A DNA stretch of 64,000 nucleotides, taken from Candidatus Kapaibacterium sp. (GTDB lineage Bacteria > Bacteroidota > Ignavibacteria > Kapaibacteriales > UBA4661). Made by a program: the position numbers and the translations under genes. Below the pieces are notes generated by a model that was not told the origin of the DNA, did not search any database, and worked only from the letters and a program-made list of their open reading frames with translations. Location: the NCBI GenBank assembly GCA_025455065.1, contig JALONG010000016.1:1-64000 (forward strand), in the 5' to 3' direction. Below are positions 20,694 through 29,100 of this stretch, one piece after another. Position 1 is the stretch's first letter. Every line of letters begins with the position of its first letter.

Positions 20694-21518
20694 TTATTGT
20701 CGTGATGCCGCAAGCAGAGTTGTTACTTCGCAAAGGGCATCATCAGTGCGATGTTGAATGTTGCGAATTGTACCGGCATTGACTAAAGAAGGCTGCGTTG
20801 CAGCGAGTTCCGCTAACGCAGATTCCACCTGCATAATGACTTGTGTGAAGTGTTGCCGCTCTTGCGGAGGGAGGTTTTGCCGTAAGGATTGCGCACGGGA
20901 GAGCAGTTCCACACAACGCTCACGTTGCGCAACAAGCGTCTGCGGGTGTGGCAGACCACATTCCGCATTCATCGCCATTACGCCAAGCATAAGCAGATGG
21001 GCATCGTGCAAAAAATTGGTGAGTTCTTCATCGTTGGTTGTAAGAGAATTGCTTGTAAGGCTCACTGTTGCTTGTTGTTGGGACTGAGCCTCTAAAGAAG
21101 AATTATTCGTTTGAAGACCAACAAATATTCCTCCGACAAACATTGCTGCAAGTGCCGCAGTACGGATAAATACTTGCCTTCCGGGCAATCGTTGAATGAG
21201 TGTGAGCGGTTTTGAAGTAGGAGATTTGGTCGGCGATTGTGCTAAAAGTGCTTCTAAGCGAGTGTTGATGCGGTTTTCAAGATTTTGCCATTCATCGGTG
21301 TTGTTATTCGGAGAAGGAATTGCACGGCAGCGCTCTGTGATTGATTGTAGTTCGACAAACTCACTATGCAACTGAGGAAAGGAGCGAAAAAGTTCTGTAA
21401 GTCGCATACTTTCTGCATCCGTAAGAGTACCTGCGAGTGCTTCCTGCATCAGTTCTTCGCACGCTGCGGCAAGATTCTGAGGGTTTTCTGGTGCATTATG
21501 GTTTGATGTAGGATTCAT
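20694..21518 (-). CDS. Putative membrane anti-sigma factor
   Basis: The 274-residue protein is encoded 62 bases downstream of an ECF sigma gene on the same strand. The first 110 residues are hydrophilic and helical; ACEELMQEALAGTLTDAESM and LTELFRSFPQLHSEFVELQ resemble the N-terminal anti-sigma domain that clamps region 2/4 of ECF factors. The zinc-binding HxxxCxxC motif of the ZAS class is absent. One TM helix lies at about 118-136 (TAALAAMFVGGIFVGLQ). The remaining 138 residues, presumably periplasmic, are helical with three cysteines and match nothing I recognise. The order sigma, anti-sigma, single TM and periplasmic sensor domain is the usual arrangement, and the call rests mainly on it. 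Confidence 0.7.
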   Translation of the reverse strand: MNPTSNHNAPENPQNLAAACEELMQEALAGTLTDAESMRLTELFRSFPQLHSEFVELQSITERCRAIPSPNNNTDEWQNLENRINTRLEALLAQSPTKSPTSKPLTLIQRLPGRQVFIRTAALAAMFVGGIFVGLQTNNSSLEAQSQQQATVSLTSNSLTTNDEELTNFLHDAHLLMLGVMAMNAECGLPHPQTLVAQRERCVELLSRAQSLRQNLPPQERQHFTQVIMQVESALAELAATQPSLVNAGTIRNIQHRTDDALCEVTTLLAASRQ

Positions 21519-21580
21519 GTTCTTTTTCAGATGAGTGAGGTGAAGAATGATGCAAAGTAAGCAAGGAAAATAGTTCGTTC

Positions 21581-22201
21581 TTAGGATAAATGTTGTGATG
21601 GCGAAAACTCTTTTTCGTAGATACGCAAAGCCTCGCGCAGTGAACGAACAGCCCGAAACACCAGCGTTTTAACCGTTCCTACACTAACGCCGAGTTCTTC
21701 GGCAATTTCTTCCAGCGAATACTCCTGTACAAAGCGCAGCACGACGACGGTACGCTGCTGTGGAGAAAGTGTCTTGAGGGCATTTTCAAAGTGAGTCTGC
21801 TGAAAAGCTGCATGAGTGCTTGCATCGGGAAGAGGTGCTGCGTTTGCTGTCCACGTCGTGGTGGCATTATTGTCGCGTTCATCATCCCACGCCGCAGAGT
21901 AGCGGTAGCGCCCGCTTCGGGTGAAATCTATGTGGAGATTAACCGCAATGCGGTGCAGCCACGTAGCAAGCGACGATGAGCCGGAAAATTGTGGTAATGC
22001 CTCCACAGCCCGCACAAATACTTCTTGCGTGAGGTCGTCCGCGTCGTCTGCATTCCCGGAAAGTTTGTAGGCAAGAGTGTACAAGCGTTGCATATGGCTT
22101 CGGACAAATTCCCGAAACGCCGCATTGCGCAAAGCCGCGTCGCTGCTTTGCAAACGTTGTACTAAACCGTGTTCGTCATTCAGCGAATGAATCTGTGCCA
22201 T
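21581..22201 (-). CDS. RNA polymerase ECF sigma factor (sigma-70 family)
   Basis: A 206-residue group 4 sigma factor. Region 2 spans about 27-92 (MQRLYTLAYKLSGNADDADD, LTQEVFVRAVEALPQF, LATWLHRIAVNLHIDFTR), the core-binding and -10 recognition helices. Region 4 spans about 135-190 (LSPQQRTVVVLRFVQEYSLE, EIAEELGVSVGTVKTLVFRA), a helix-turn-helix for the -35 element. The variable linker between them is Thr, Asn and Asp rich. AAGG lies four bases before the ATG. It is encoded immediately upstream of a membrane anti-sigma factor, so its activity is probably released by an envelope signal. Targets cannot be determined from the window. Confidence 0.95.
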   Translation of the reverse strand: MAQIHSLNDEHGLVQRLQSSDAALRNAAFREFVRSHMQRLYTLAYKLSGNADDADDLTQEVFVRAVEALPQFSGSSSLATWLHRIAVNLHIDFTRSGRYRYSAAWDDERDNNATTTWTANAAPLPDASTHAAFQQTHFENALKTLSPQQRTVVVLRFVQEYSLEEIAEELGVSVGTVKTLVFRAVRSLREALRIYEKEFSPSQHLS

Positions 22202-22285
22202 GAAACCTTAGTAATGACGCGATGAACGGACAATAAATCTTAGACGAAGGAAGGAAGAAAAAGGATGACAAGGAGCGCAACTTGC

Positions 22286-23056
22286 CTATAACCCCAGCAA
22301 AATGGACACGTGCAGTCCAAGCGTTAATCGCGTCCAAGCAGTATTTGTTTGAATATCTCGAATTTGCCACGTTGCAAAAAGTGCCGGAGAAGCATATAAG
22401 CCCTTTGCAAGCGAAACATCCGCACCCAACCGCACTGTTGCTGCAAAGCTCAGGGGATTTATAGCAAAAAAAGTCGGCGAAAGAACTTGTTCGGGAAAAT
22501 TATACGCACCGCGTGAACTTGTTGAAATCTGCTCTACAAGCCGATTCTGTGCTTGAACAACATACGCCGAGCTTATCCCCAAAGCAGCAAATACGGGCAG
22601 TGGATAAAACTTATATTTTGCTCCCAATTCCAGCGAAGTTTGAAAAAGATTATTCGTAAAGAGATATTCGGTGATGAGGTCGGGTGTGTTGGGGAAAATA
22701 TTTGGATTCACAGGCAGAGCGCGGCTTTGCGCGGAAAATGTCTCGCGTTGATTGTGCAGCGTGATTGCCCCAAAGAGCGCAAATGCGCCGTCTTCAATCC
22801 ACTGTTCCGCTACAAGCCCAATACGCCATTCCTGCCCCTGAGCGCCTGAAAACTCAGCGCACAAGCACGTGTCACCGTTTGTCTGAATTTCTTTGTATGG
22901 CAGTTGGAGGGTGTTCTGGGAATACGGTGCAAATCCCCCTTGAACACCGACAAAGAGCGTCGGTGAACTTGTCGGAAAACGGCTTGAATACTGCCAGTTG
23001 AAGCCTTGGGCAAAGGTGCTGTTGTTGCAAAAACAGGCAAGCAACCATACCAACAT
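22286..23056 (-). CDS. Putative outer-membrane beta-barrel protein
   Basis: A 256-residue protein with an N-terminal signal peptide (MLVWLLACFCNNSTFAQG). Alternating hydrophobic and aromatic strands follow (SPTLFVGVQGGFAPYS, FALFGAITLHNQR, TSLELGAKYKFYPLPVFAAL, ATVRLGADVSLAKGLYASPA). The C-terminus is hydrophobic and beta-like (TRLTLGLHVSILLGL). The pattern fits a small outer-membrane barrel of the porin-like/OmpA-barrel type, without a recognised family. The open frame continues 80 codons upstream, but that stretch crosses a REPIN repeat (23129-23206) and encodes its translation rather than protein, so I start at the signal-peptide Met. No clear Shine-Dalgarno is seen. Function unknown. Confidence 0.65.
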   Translation of the reverse strand: MLVWLLACFCNNSTFAQGFNWQYSSRFPTSSPTLFVGVQGGFAPYSQNTLQLPYKEIQTNGDTCLCAEFSGAQGQEWRIGLVAEQWIEDGAFALFGAITLHNQRETFSAQSRALPVNPNIFPNTPDLITEYLFTNNLFQTSLELGAKYKFYPLPVFAALGISSAYVVQAQNRLVEQISTSSRGAYNFPEQVLSPTFFAINPLSFAATVRLGADVSLAKGLYASPALFATWQIRDIQTNTAWTRLTLGLHVSILLGL

Positions 23057-23128
23057 CGTCGAGCAGAAAGCCCGTGAAATGAAGGATTGAAGCGGGGAGG
23101 AAGGAAACTGAGTTGATATGTTTTGCCC

Positions 23129-23206
23129 GTAGCACAGACATTCCTGTCTGTGTCTTTTAGCCGCAAAGCGGCTTGAGGTCTGCACAGACAAGAATGTCTG
23201 CGCTAC
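23129..23206. repeat. REPIN-like palindromic element, copy 1
   Basis: Two inverted arms GTAGCACAGACATTCCTGTC and (complement) GTAGCGCAGACATTCTTGTC face each other across a short centre. Each arm is itself a hairpin (CAGACA/TGTCTG). The centre holds another small hairpin, AGCCGC-AAA-GCGGCT. It is intergenic, upstream of the outer-membrane protein gene. Related copies lie at 48381, 52810 and 59671. Confidence 0.88.
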
Positions 23207-23309
23207 GTCGGGAAAATTTTTCCCCAGCGTTAATTCAAGTATATCTTTTTTTGTTGCCAAAGTTTGCATAACATCAGCGCTGACATGGAAACACATATAA
23301 AATCAACAT

Positions 23310-24935
23310 TTACAACTGCCGAAGGAGTTCTGAAGCGGCTGCACCGAGTGAAGGCTCGGAAGGCGAAAAGGTGCATAAAAACACGTCTGCCGGGAATGTT
23401 TCGCGCAAATACGGGTTTCCGAACAGCACCGCGAGTGTGGGTTTACCATTTGCCAAGCGCAGCGCAATTTTTTCTAACCGTTCAGAAACTTTGATTGTGC
23501 CTTGTTCGGCTTGCGGTCTGACAAAAATAGCAAAAATTACCACTTCTGCATCATTCGTTCCGGCAAGAAGTTCGGCAATATCTTCTTCGCTAATGCTTGC
23601 ATCCACAAAAGCAAAATCGCAGTCGGAGCGATACAGTTGTGCAAGGTATCGGAAAAAGTTTGTTGCAGCAGGGACATCGCGCTCTTCAACAAGAGCAAAC
23701 CCCGCAATATTGCTGAATTTGTCGAGCGGCTGCACGAGTGACTTCTCGCCGAACCATCGTAGAGCGGGTTTTGCCGCATCAAGCGCCAAAAGCCCGTGTT
23801 CTTGTTTGTTGATTTCGGGGATTTCGTTTGGGCGGCTGCGAATGCGCTGTATTTGTGTGGTCTCCAGTGCATTTACTCTCCATCCGACTTCTGCCTCAAT
23901 GTTCACTAAACCGCACCATTGCTTGGCTTCAAGGATTCGCTGCGCTGAAGCAATCACCTTCTCCAATGAAACATCTCCTGCCTCGACAGCTTTTTCGAGA
24001 GCATCCAAGGCACGACGCGGGTCGGGAGGAAGCAGTACCACATCTGTGCCGGCGCTAAATGCCGATACTGCTGATTCTTCCACGCTCCAATCATTCGTAA
24101 TTGCCTTCATATCCAAACCGTCAGTAACGATAAGCCCCGTAAAACCTAATGTTTCACGAAGAAGTTTGGTCATGATTTCAGAAGAAAGCGAGGCGGGAAG
24201 AGGCTTTGCGGAATGTTGCTCGGAAGGTTGCAATGCAGGAACAGCCAAATGCCCGACCATGATTGAGCGTACTCCGCTTGCTATTGCTGCTCGGAATGGC
24301 GCTAATTCAACTGTTTCAAGGCGTTCTGCATCAAAAGGCAGTGTGGGAAGTTCGAGATGTGAATCTGCTTGCGTGTCGCCGTGTCCGGGAAAATGTTTCG
24401 CCGTTGCAATGATATTTTCCGCCTGAGTGCCGCGAATATAGGCGCTTGCATGGCGCGAGACCACATCCGGTGTTTCGCCGAAGGCGCGGATGTTGATAAT
24501 AGGGTTTAGTTTGTTGCAATTCACATCCGCCACAGGCGCGAAATTCCAATGAACGCCCAGCACTTTTGCCTCTAATGCAATCGCACGGGCAACTTTTTCC
24601 GTCATTAGGGGATTATCTGCCATTCCCAGCGCCATAGCGTGTGGAAACGCTGTTCCGCCCGAAAGCCGCATCGCAACACCATGTTCAAAATCGCTGCTGA
24701 CAAGAAGCGGGGGATGTTGCGCCCGTGCTGCTATGGTTTGGAGTTCTTGCAGCATTTGTGCGGTTTCCAAAGCATTCCCCGCAAACACGCACACGCCACC
24801 GATACCTTCTTCTTGAATCAAGCTGTGAAGCGCTTTGCGTGTTTCTTCGCCGCGTTCCGCATCAAAATATGCTTCTGCGGAAATGCGTGGCATGATACAC
24901 TGCGCAATGAGGCTGCGTGTGGTGAAATGGGGCAT
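23310..24935 (-). CDS. Glycoside hydrolase family 3 (beta-N-acetylhexosaminidase-like)
   Basis: The 541-residue protein matches the NagZ-like branch of GH3, which removes beta-1,4-linked N-acetylglucosamine from muropeptides or chitooligosaccharides. The TIM-barrel shows LVSSDFEHGVAMRL and VHWNFAPVADVNCN. It also has the loop AKHFPGHGDTQADSHLELP carrying the His/Asp acid-base pair of this branch, and VTDGLDMKAI with the nucleophile Asp272. After about residue 350 there is an additional alpha/beta domain of about 190 residues (FVDASISEEDIAEL, GKPTLAVLFGNPYL), as in two-domain GH3 enzymes. No signal peptide is seen, which suggests a cytoplasmic location. The start at 24935 keeps the family N-terminal helix (RSLIAQCIMPRI). 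Two palindromic repeats lie just upstream of the start. Substrate choice is inferred from motifs only. Confidence 0.88.
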   Translation of the reverse strand: MPHFTTRSLIAQCIMPRISAEAYFDAERGEETRKALHSLIQEEGIGGVCVFAGNALETAQMLQELQTIAARAQHPPLLVSSDFEHGVAMRLSGGTAFPHAMALGMADNPLMTEKVARAIALEAKVLGVHWNFAPVADVNCNKLNPIINIRAFGETPDVVSRHASAYIRGTQAENIIATAKHFPGHGDTQADSHLELPTLPFDAERLETVELAPFRAAIASGVRSIMVGHLAVPALQPSEQHSAKPLPASLSSEIMTKLLRETLGFTGLIVTDGLDMKAITNDWSVEESAVSAFSAGTDVVLLPPDPRRALDALEKAVEAGDVSLEKVIASAQRILEAKQWCGLVNIEAEVGWRVNALETTQIQRIRSRPNEIPEINKQEHGLLALDAAKPALRWFGEKSLVQPLDKFSNIAGFALVEERDVPAATNFFRYLAQLYRSDCDFAFVDASISEEDIAELLAGTNDAEVVIFAIFVRPQAEQGTIKVSERLEKIALRLANGKPTLAVLFGNPYLRETFPADVFLCTFSPSEPSLGAAASELLRQL

Positions 24936-24943
24936 TGGAAAGA

Positions 24944-24992
24944 TATTTCAGAAAAAATGAAATAAACGTGTGTATTTCAGAAAAAATGAAAT
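24944..24992. promoter_or_regulatory. Two tandem 20-bp palindromic sites upstream of GH3 gene
   Basis: TATTTCAGAAAAAATGAAAT occurs at 24944-24963 and again at 24973-24992, a 29-base period. Each copy contains the perfect dyad ATTTCA-n7-TGAAAT. They lie between the end of siaC and the start of the GH3 gene, beginning 9 bases before the GH3 start codon. Twin identical dyads are typical of an operator. A role as mRNA hairpins is also possible. Confidence 0.55.
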
Positions 24993-25019
24993 ACTGCCGC
25001 TCAAGCAAGCAAATATCAA

Positions 25020-25400
25020 CTATTCAACAAAAGAAACAAGTTGGAACGGCATCGTGAAATCAACCGAAAATGCTTTGCCGATTTCCAGCATATCATCGTC
25101 GTCCTCTTCGTAATACCATTCCACAGAAATCATCTTGTCTTGCCCGTGATATTTTTGCAGAAGTGTCATAAAATTCAACATACATTTTGCTGAACTTGTG
25201 TTGAAATAATTGAGCCGAAAGACAGCACGTAAGCGGTCTGAGCCACTTTTGAAATACTCATCAATCCAATCAAAAATTTGTTGGTAAAACTCGAACGCAT
25301 TTTCGGGATAGGAGTTGCCCTCTAATTCTACCACAGCACCGCTTACGTCCATACGAACACTTGGTGTTTCGGTGGTTTTCGATAAAAAAACAGATTCCAT
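25020..25400 (-). CDS. siaC: SiaC-family regulatory phosphoprotein (DUF1987)
   Basis: The 126-residue protein fits the SiaC/DUF1987 family. It has GNSYPENAFEFYQQIFDWID near the N-terminus, the central motif YFNTSSAKCMLNFM, and VEWYYEEDDDDMLEIGKAFS. In the Pseudomonas system, SiaC is phosphorylated by the SiaB kinase on a threonine of the equivalent NTSS motif and dephosphorylated by the PP2C phosphatase SiaA; unphosphorylated SiaC activates the diguanylate cyclase SiaD. Here the motif threonine is Thr68. AAGG lies eight bases before the ATG. It is the last gene of a three-gene operon behind siaB and a SiaA-like phosphatase. No diguanylate cyclase is encoded nearby, so the effector bound by SiaC is unknown. 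Confidence 0.88.
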   Translation of the reverse strand: MESVFLSKTTETPSVRMDVSGAVVELEGNSYPENAFEFYQQIFDWIDEYFKSGSDRLRAVFRLNYFNTSSAKCMLNFMTLLQKYHGQDKMISVEWYYEEDDDDMLEIGKAFSVDFTMPFQLVSFVE

Positions 25401-25465
25401 TGTACTAACCTTGTTTGAAAATGAAGTGAATAATAATAATAATATTTCACAAAAAAAGAGAGGTT

Positions 25466-26056
25466 TTATGCGGGTTTGGCTTCATCATCCGCAATTTTAC
25501 TTTTAGCAATATACGCCGTAATGAGAAAAAATACACGGTTTTCTTCCATTGGGTGAAATTCGTATTCCCAATTTCCTCCTGCTTTCAGGGCAATATCCAG
25601 AAACCCCACACCCGCGCCTTTGCTTGTCGGCTCTTGGTTTTGTCGCAGTTGTTCGTTGTAACGAGAACGAAGCTCTTCCGTTGGTGTATTTTTTACACGT
25701 TCACATTTTTGTTGGATGCGCTCAAAGTCCTCACTGCGAATGCAATTTCCGGCAGTAACGGTGAAGCACAGGCTTTCCTCGCTAACGCGGATAATTCCTA
25801 CACCTTCGCCTGTTTCGTCGTTTGAGTCGGGGTTTGAGATGGAGCGTTCAGCAGAGTAATTTTTGATATTTTGAATGAGTTCGATAAAAATACCGAAGAC
25901 CTTCTTGAACCGCGCCCCTGCTGTCGGCATGAGGTTTTGTTCAAGCTCTTTGCTGAGGCGGACAATGGTTTCATGTGTACACACGCCCTCATATTGCAGT
26001 AGCAATGAGCCAATTTCAGGTGTCAGTATTTTTGAATATGCACTTGTTTGAAGCAT
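25466..26056 (-). CDS. siaB: SiaB-family protein kinase (DUF6272)
   Basis: A 196-residue soluble protein of the SiaB family, GHKL-fold kinases related to anti-sigma kinases. The N-box-like helix is VFGIFIELIQNIKNYSAERS, and the G-box-like segment is SKGAGVGFLDIALKAGGNWE. The strand pattern between them (GVGIIRVSEESLCFTVTAGN) fits a reduced HATPase fold. SiaB phosphorylates SiaC in the characterised system. I start at the Met at 26056, preceded by GGAG; the frame is open 15 codons upstream. It lies between the SiaA-like phosphatase gene (84-base gap) and siaC (65-base gap), which strongly supports the assignment. Confidence 0.87.
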   Translation of the reverse strand: MLQTSAYSKILTPEIGSLLLQYEGVCTHETIVRLSKELEQNLMPTAGARFKKVFGIFIELIQNIKNYSAERSISNPDSNDETGEGVGIIRVSEESLCFTVTAGNCIRSEDFERIQQKCERVKNTPTEELRSRYNEQLRQNQEPTSKGAGVGFLDIALKAGGNWEYEFHPMEENRVFFLITAYIAKSKIADDEAKPA

Positions 26057-26140
26057 AATGTGAAACTCCGTCGGAAATAATTGAGTGTTCAGAGTAAGCA
26101 AAAATCAGATTCTCCGCGCTATTGAAGACCTTCGTGTACA

Positions 26141-29100
26141 TTACACACGAACACCAATGACCAGCATATCATCAATCTGTTTGTGTTCTGTTCCCATCCA
26201 TGCCGCCATAGTTTCGTCGAGTTTGTTTTTCTGCTCTTCCGCGCTAAAGGTATGAATTTGCTGAAGCGTTTCAACGAATCGTTTCGATGAAAATTTCTTC
26301 CCTTTTTCGCCGCCGAATTGGTCTTTGAAGCCGTCGGATGTGAGGTAGAGCATGGTTTTTCCGGGTGGGGTGTCGTTCAAATTCACACTTTGATTGCTGA
26401 AAATTCTCTCGTCGGTTTCCGTTCCGCCAATCGGTTTTTTGTCGGCTTTTAATTCGACAAACTCACCATTTTTCATAACGTACAGCGAGTTCATAGCTCC
26501 GGCAAAATCTACGATGCGCTTCTTTTTGTCAATCATGCACAGCGTAATGTCCATGCCATCGCGGTTGTTTGTTTCGGTCTGACGCAAAGAGCGCTGTACG
26601 CCTTTGTGTAATTCCGAAAGCAGAGTGCCGGGCGTTGGTGTTCCGTGCGTGTTCACCACCTCATTCAACAGCGAGTTCCCGATAAGGCTCATAAATGCTC
26701 CCGGTACGCCGTGTCCGGTGCAGTCCACCGCCGCAATGTAGATGTGGTCGCCTTTGTCGCAATACCAATAAAAATCACCGCTGACCACATCACGTGGTTT
26801 GAAGAGAATAAAATAATCCGAAAGTGACTGACCGATATGGTCAGAATCCGGCAGCATCGCTGTTTGGATGCGCTTTGCATAGTTGATGCTGTCGGTGATG
26901 TGTTTGTTAAATTCCATGATAAGGCGCTGCTTGCGCTGCAATTCCTCGAACTGTTCGGCGTTACTGATAGCGATTGCGGCATAATTCGCCAGCGTCCGCA
27001 CGATTTCTACGTGGTTGGCGGTATAGGCATTGCGTTTGTAGCTCTGCACCGAAAGCGCACCTATCACGTCGCCGCGCACGGTGAGCGGTATGTAAATAAG
27101 CGATTTTGCATAATCCTCATCAATTTCCGGCATCATCCCTTCAAACGGGTTGATAGTTTTGCGGAAATCAGGAATGTAATTTTTTGCTTCTTTGTCGGCA
27201 TCTTGAATCACAATTTCTTTCCCGTTTTGAATACACCACACGGGAAATTGATTTTTTTCTGCCATATCACGCTCATAGTAAGGAAGCCTCATTCCTTTGT
27301 CTATCGCCATTGCATATTCGATTTTTTCTTTCCAAGGGCGGTAAAGACCAATGCCGAAAATTGTGGCATCCATGACCTCGTAAATGCGCTGGTAAATCGT
27401 TGTTACGATAGTTTCCATCGTAAGCGACGATGTGAGTTCTCGCCCGATACGACTCACAACCGCCAAACGCTCGTTTTTCTCTTTAAGTTCTCCGTTAGCG
27501 CGTTCAATTTCCTTGGCTTGACGGCGTACTTCTTCGGTGCGCTCATGGACGATACGCTCTAATTCTTCGTTGCGTTTTTGAATGCGGCTCAGGCGATAAC
27601 GGTAAAATGCAAATGCCGCCGCAAGCACGGCAATCACGCAGAGTGTAATAAACCAGGGTGTTTCGTAAAAATGCGGCTTCAAATAAAATGATGTTGCAAC
27701 ATCGGTTTCGCTCCAAACACCGTCGTTGTTGGATGCCATAACGCGGAAGCGATATTCTTTGCCGCGTGGAAGGCTTGTGTAAAATGCGCTGCGACGCGAA
27801 CCCGCATCAACCCAATCTTCGTCGAAGCCTTCGAGCATAAATTTGAAGCGCACACGTTCCGGCATAAGAATACTCGTGGCAGTGTACTGAAACTCGAATT
27901 TATCAATGCCCGGAGGCAGTTCGACAACTTTACCCGAACCGTCCGCACGTTCTACCATTGCTGTTGAATCCCCTTCAAAGCTGTCTTTGGTGGATGCGTC
28001 GGTGTATTGCAAGGGTGATACCCCCGGAAGCCTCAATAATGCTTCGTCAGCAATAACGCGCTCAATGATAACCGTTGGCGGGAGCGGGTTGTAAGGGATG
28101 GTGAGTGGCTCAACAACAGCAGCACCTTTGATTGTCGGATACCAAAACCGCCCGTCGCGGGATTTCCAAACGGAAGGCTGTGTGCCACCATTGCAAACAT
28201 TCGATTTTAAGCCGTCGGTAACGCTGTACGCAATGCAGGATAGGCGTTTTTCTCTGCGGTCTAAAACATCATTCAAGTGGCTTTTTCTCACACGGAAAAT
28301 GCCTTTGTTGCAACTCATCCAAAGCCAGCCTGCATCGTCCTCCTGAATCGAAAAAATGACATCGCTGTGCAAGCCCTGACGTGCTGTAATAGTGCTGAAT
28401 TTGCCGTCTTTAAGCCGCGAAAGTCCGCCACCTGAGCCAACCCAAATTGTGCCATCGCGGTCTTCATAAATTGACCAAACGTAATTGCTTGCAAGTCCTT
28501 CTCGAATCGTATATTTCGTGAACGAACCGTTTTTGAGAGCATTGATGCCGCCTCCGCGTGTGCCAAACCACATCGTGCCGCGTGAATCCTGCATTATGGC
28601 ATAAATCGTATTGCTACCAAGTCCGTCTTTGGTTGTATAGACCTTCATTGTAGCGGCAGTTGAATCTATACCCGCAGAACCCGCACCAATACTCATTTTT
28701 ACCAGTCCGTTATCTGTGCCAATCCACATAGCTTCATCGGAATCTTCGTAAATGGCTTGTACACGATTGCTGGGAAGCCCGTTATTGGTCGTGTAACTCG
28801 TCAGAACGCCGTTTTTCCTGCTTTGCAAGCCGCCACCGGTGCCAATCCAGAGTTTGCCGGAGCGGTCGCTCCAAAGCGAGGTAATGACGTTGTTGAGCAA
28901 ACCTTGTTCGGTGGTGAGATTTGTCCACGTTCCGGCAGAAAACATATTTAACCCGCCGTTAGTGCCGAAGTACATCGTGCCGTCGCCACCTTCCACAACC
29001 ACGTTCACGTTGTTGTGCGAAAGCCCATCTTTGGCGGTGTAGGTGCTGAAACGGCGGTCTCTAAATCTACCAATACCTCCGCCGTCTGTGCCGAACCAGA

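Noticed and set aside
23129-23206. CRISPR array or transposon ends at the palindromic repeats
   Set aside because: There is no regular series of repeats and spacers, no transposase and no target-site duplication; the paired-hairpin form fits REPIN elements better.
23371-24426. Rightward 351-codon frame opposite the GH3 gene
   Set aside because: The leftward frame contains all GH3 catalytic motifs; the Ser- and Arg-rich antisense translation is a codon-bias artefact.
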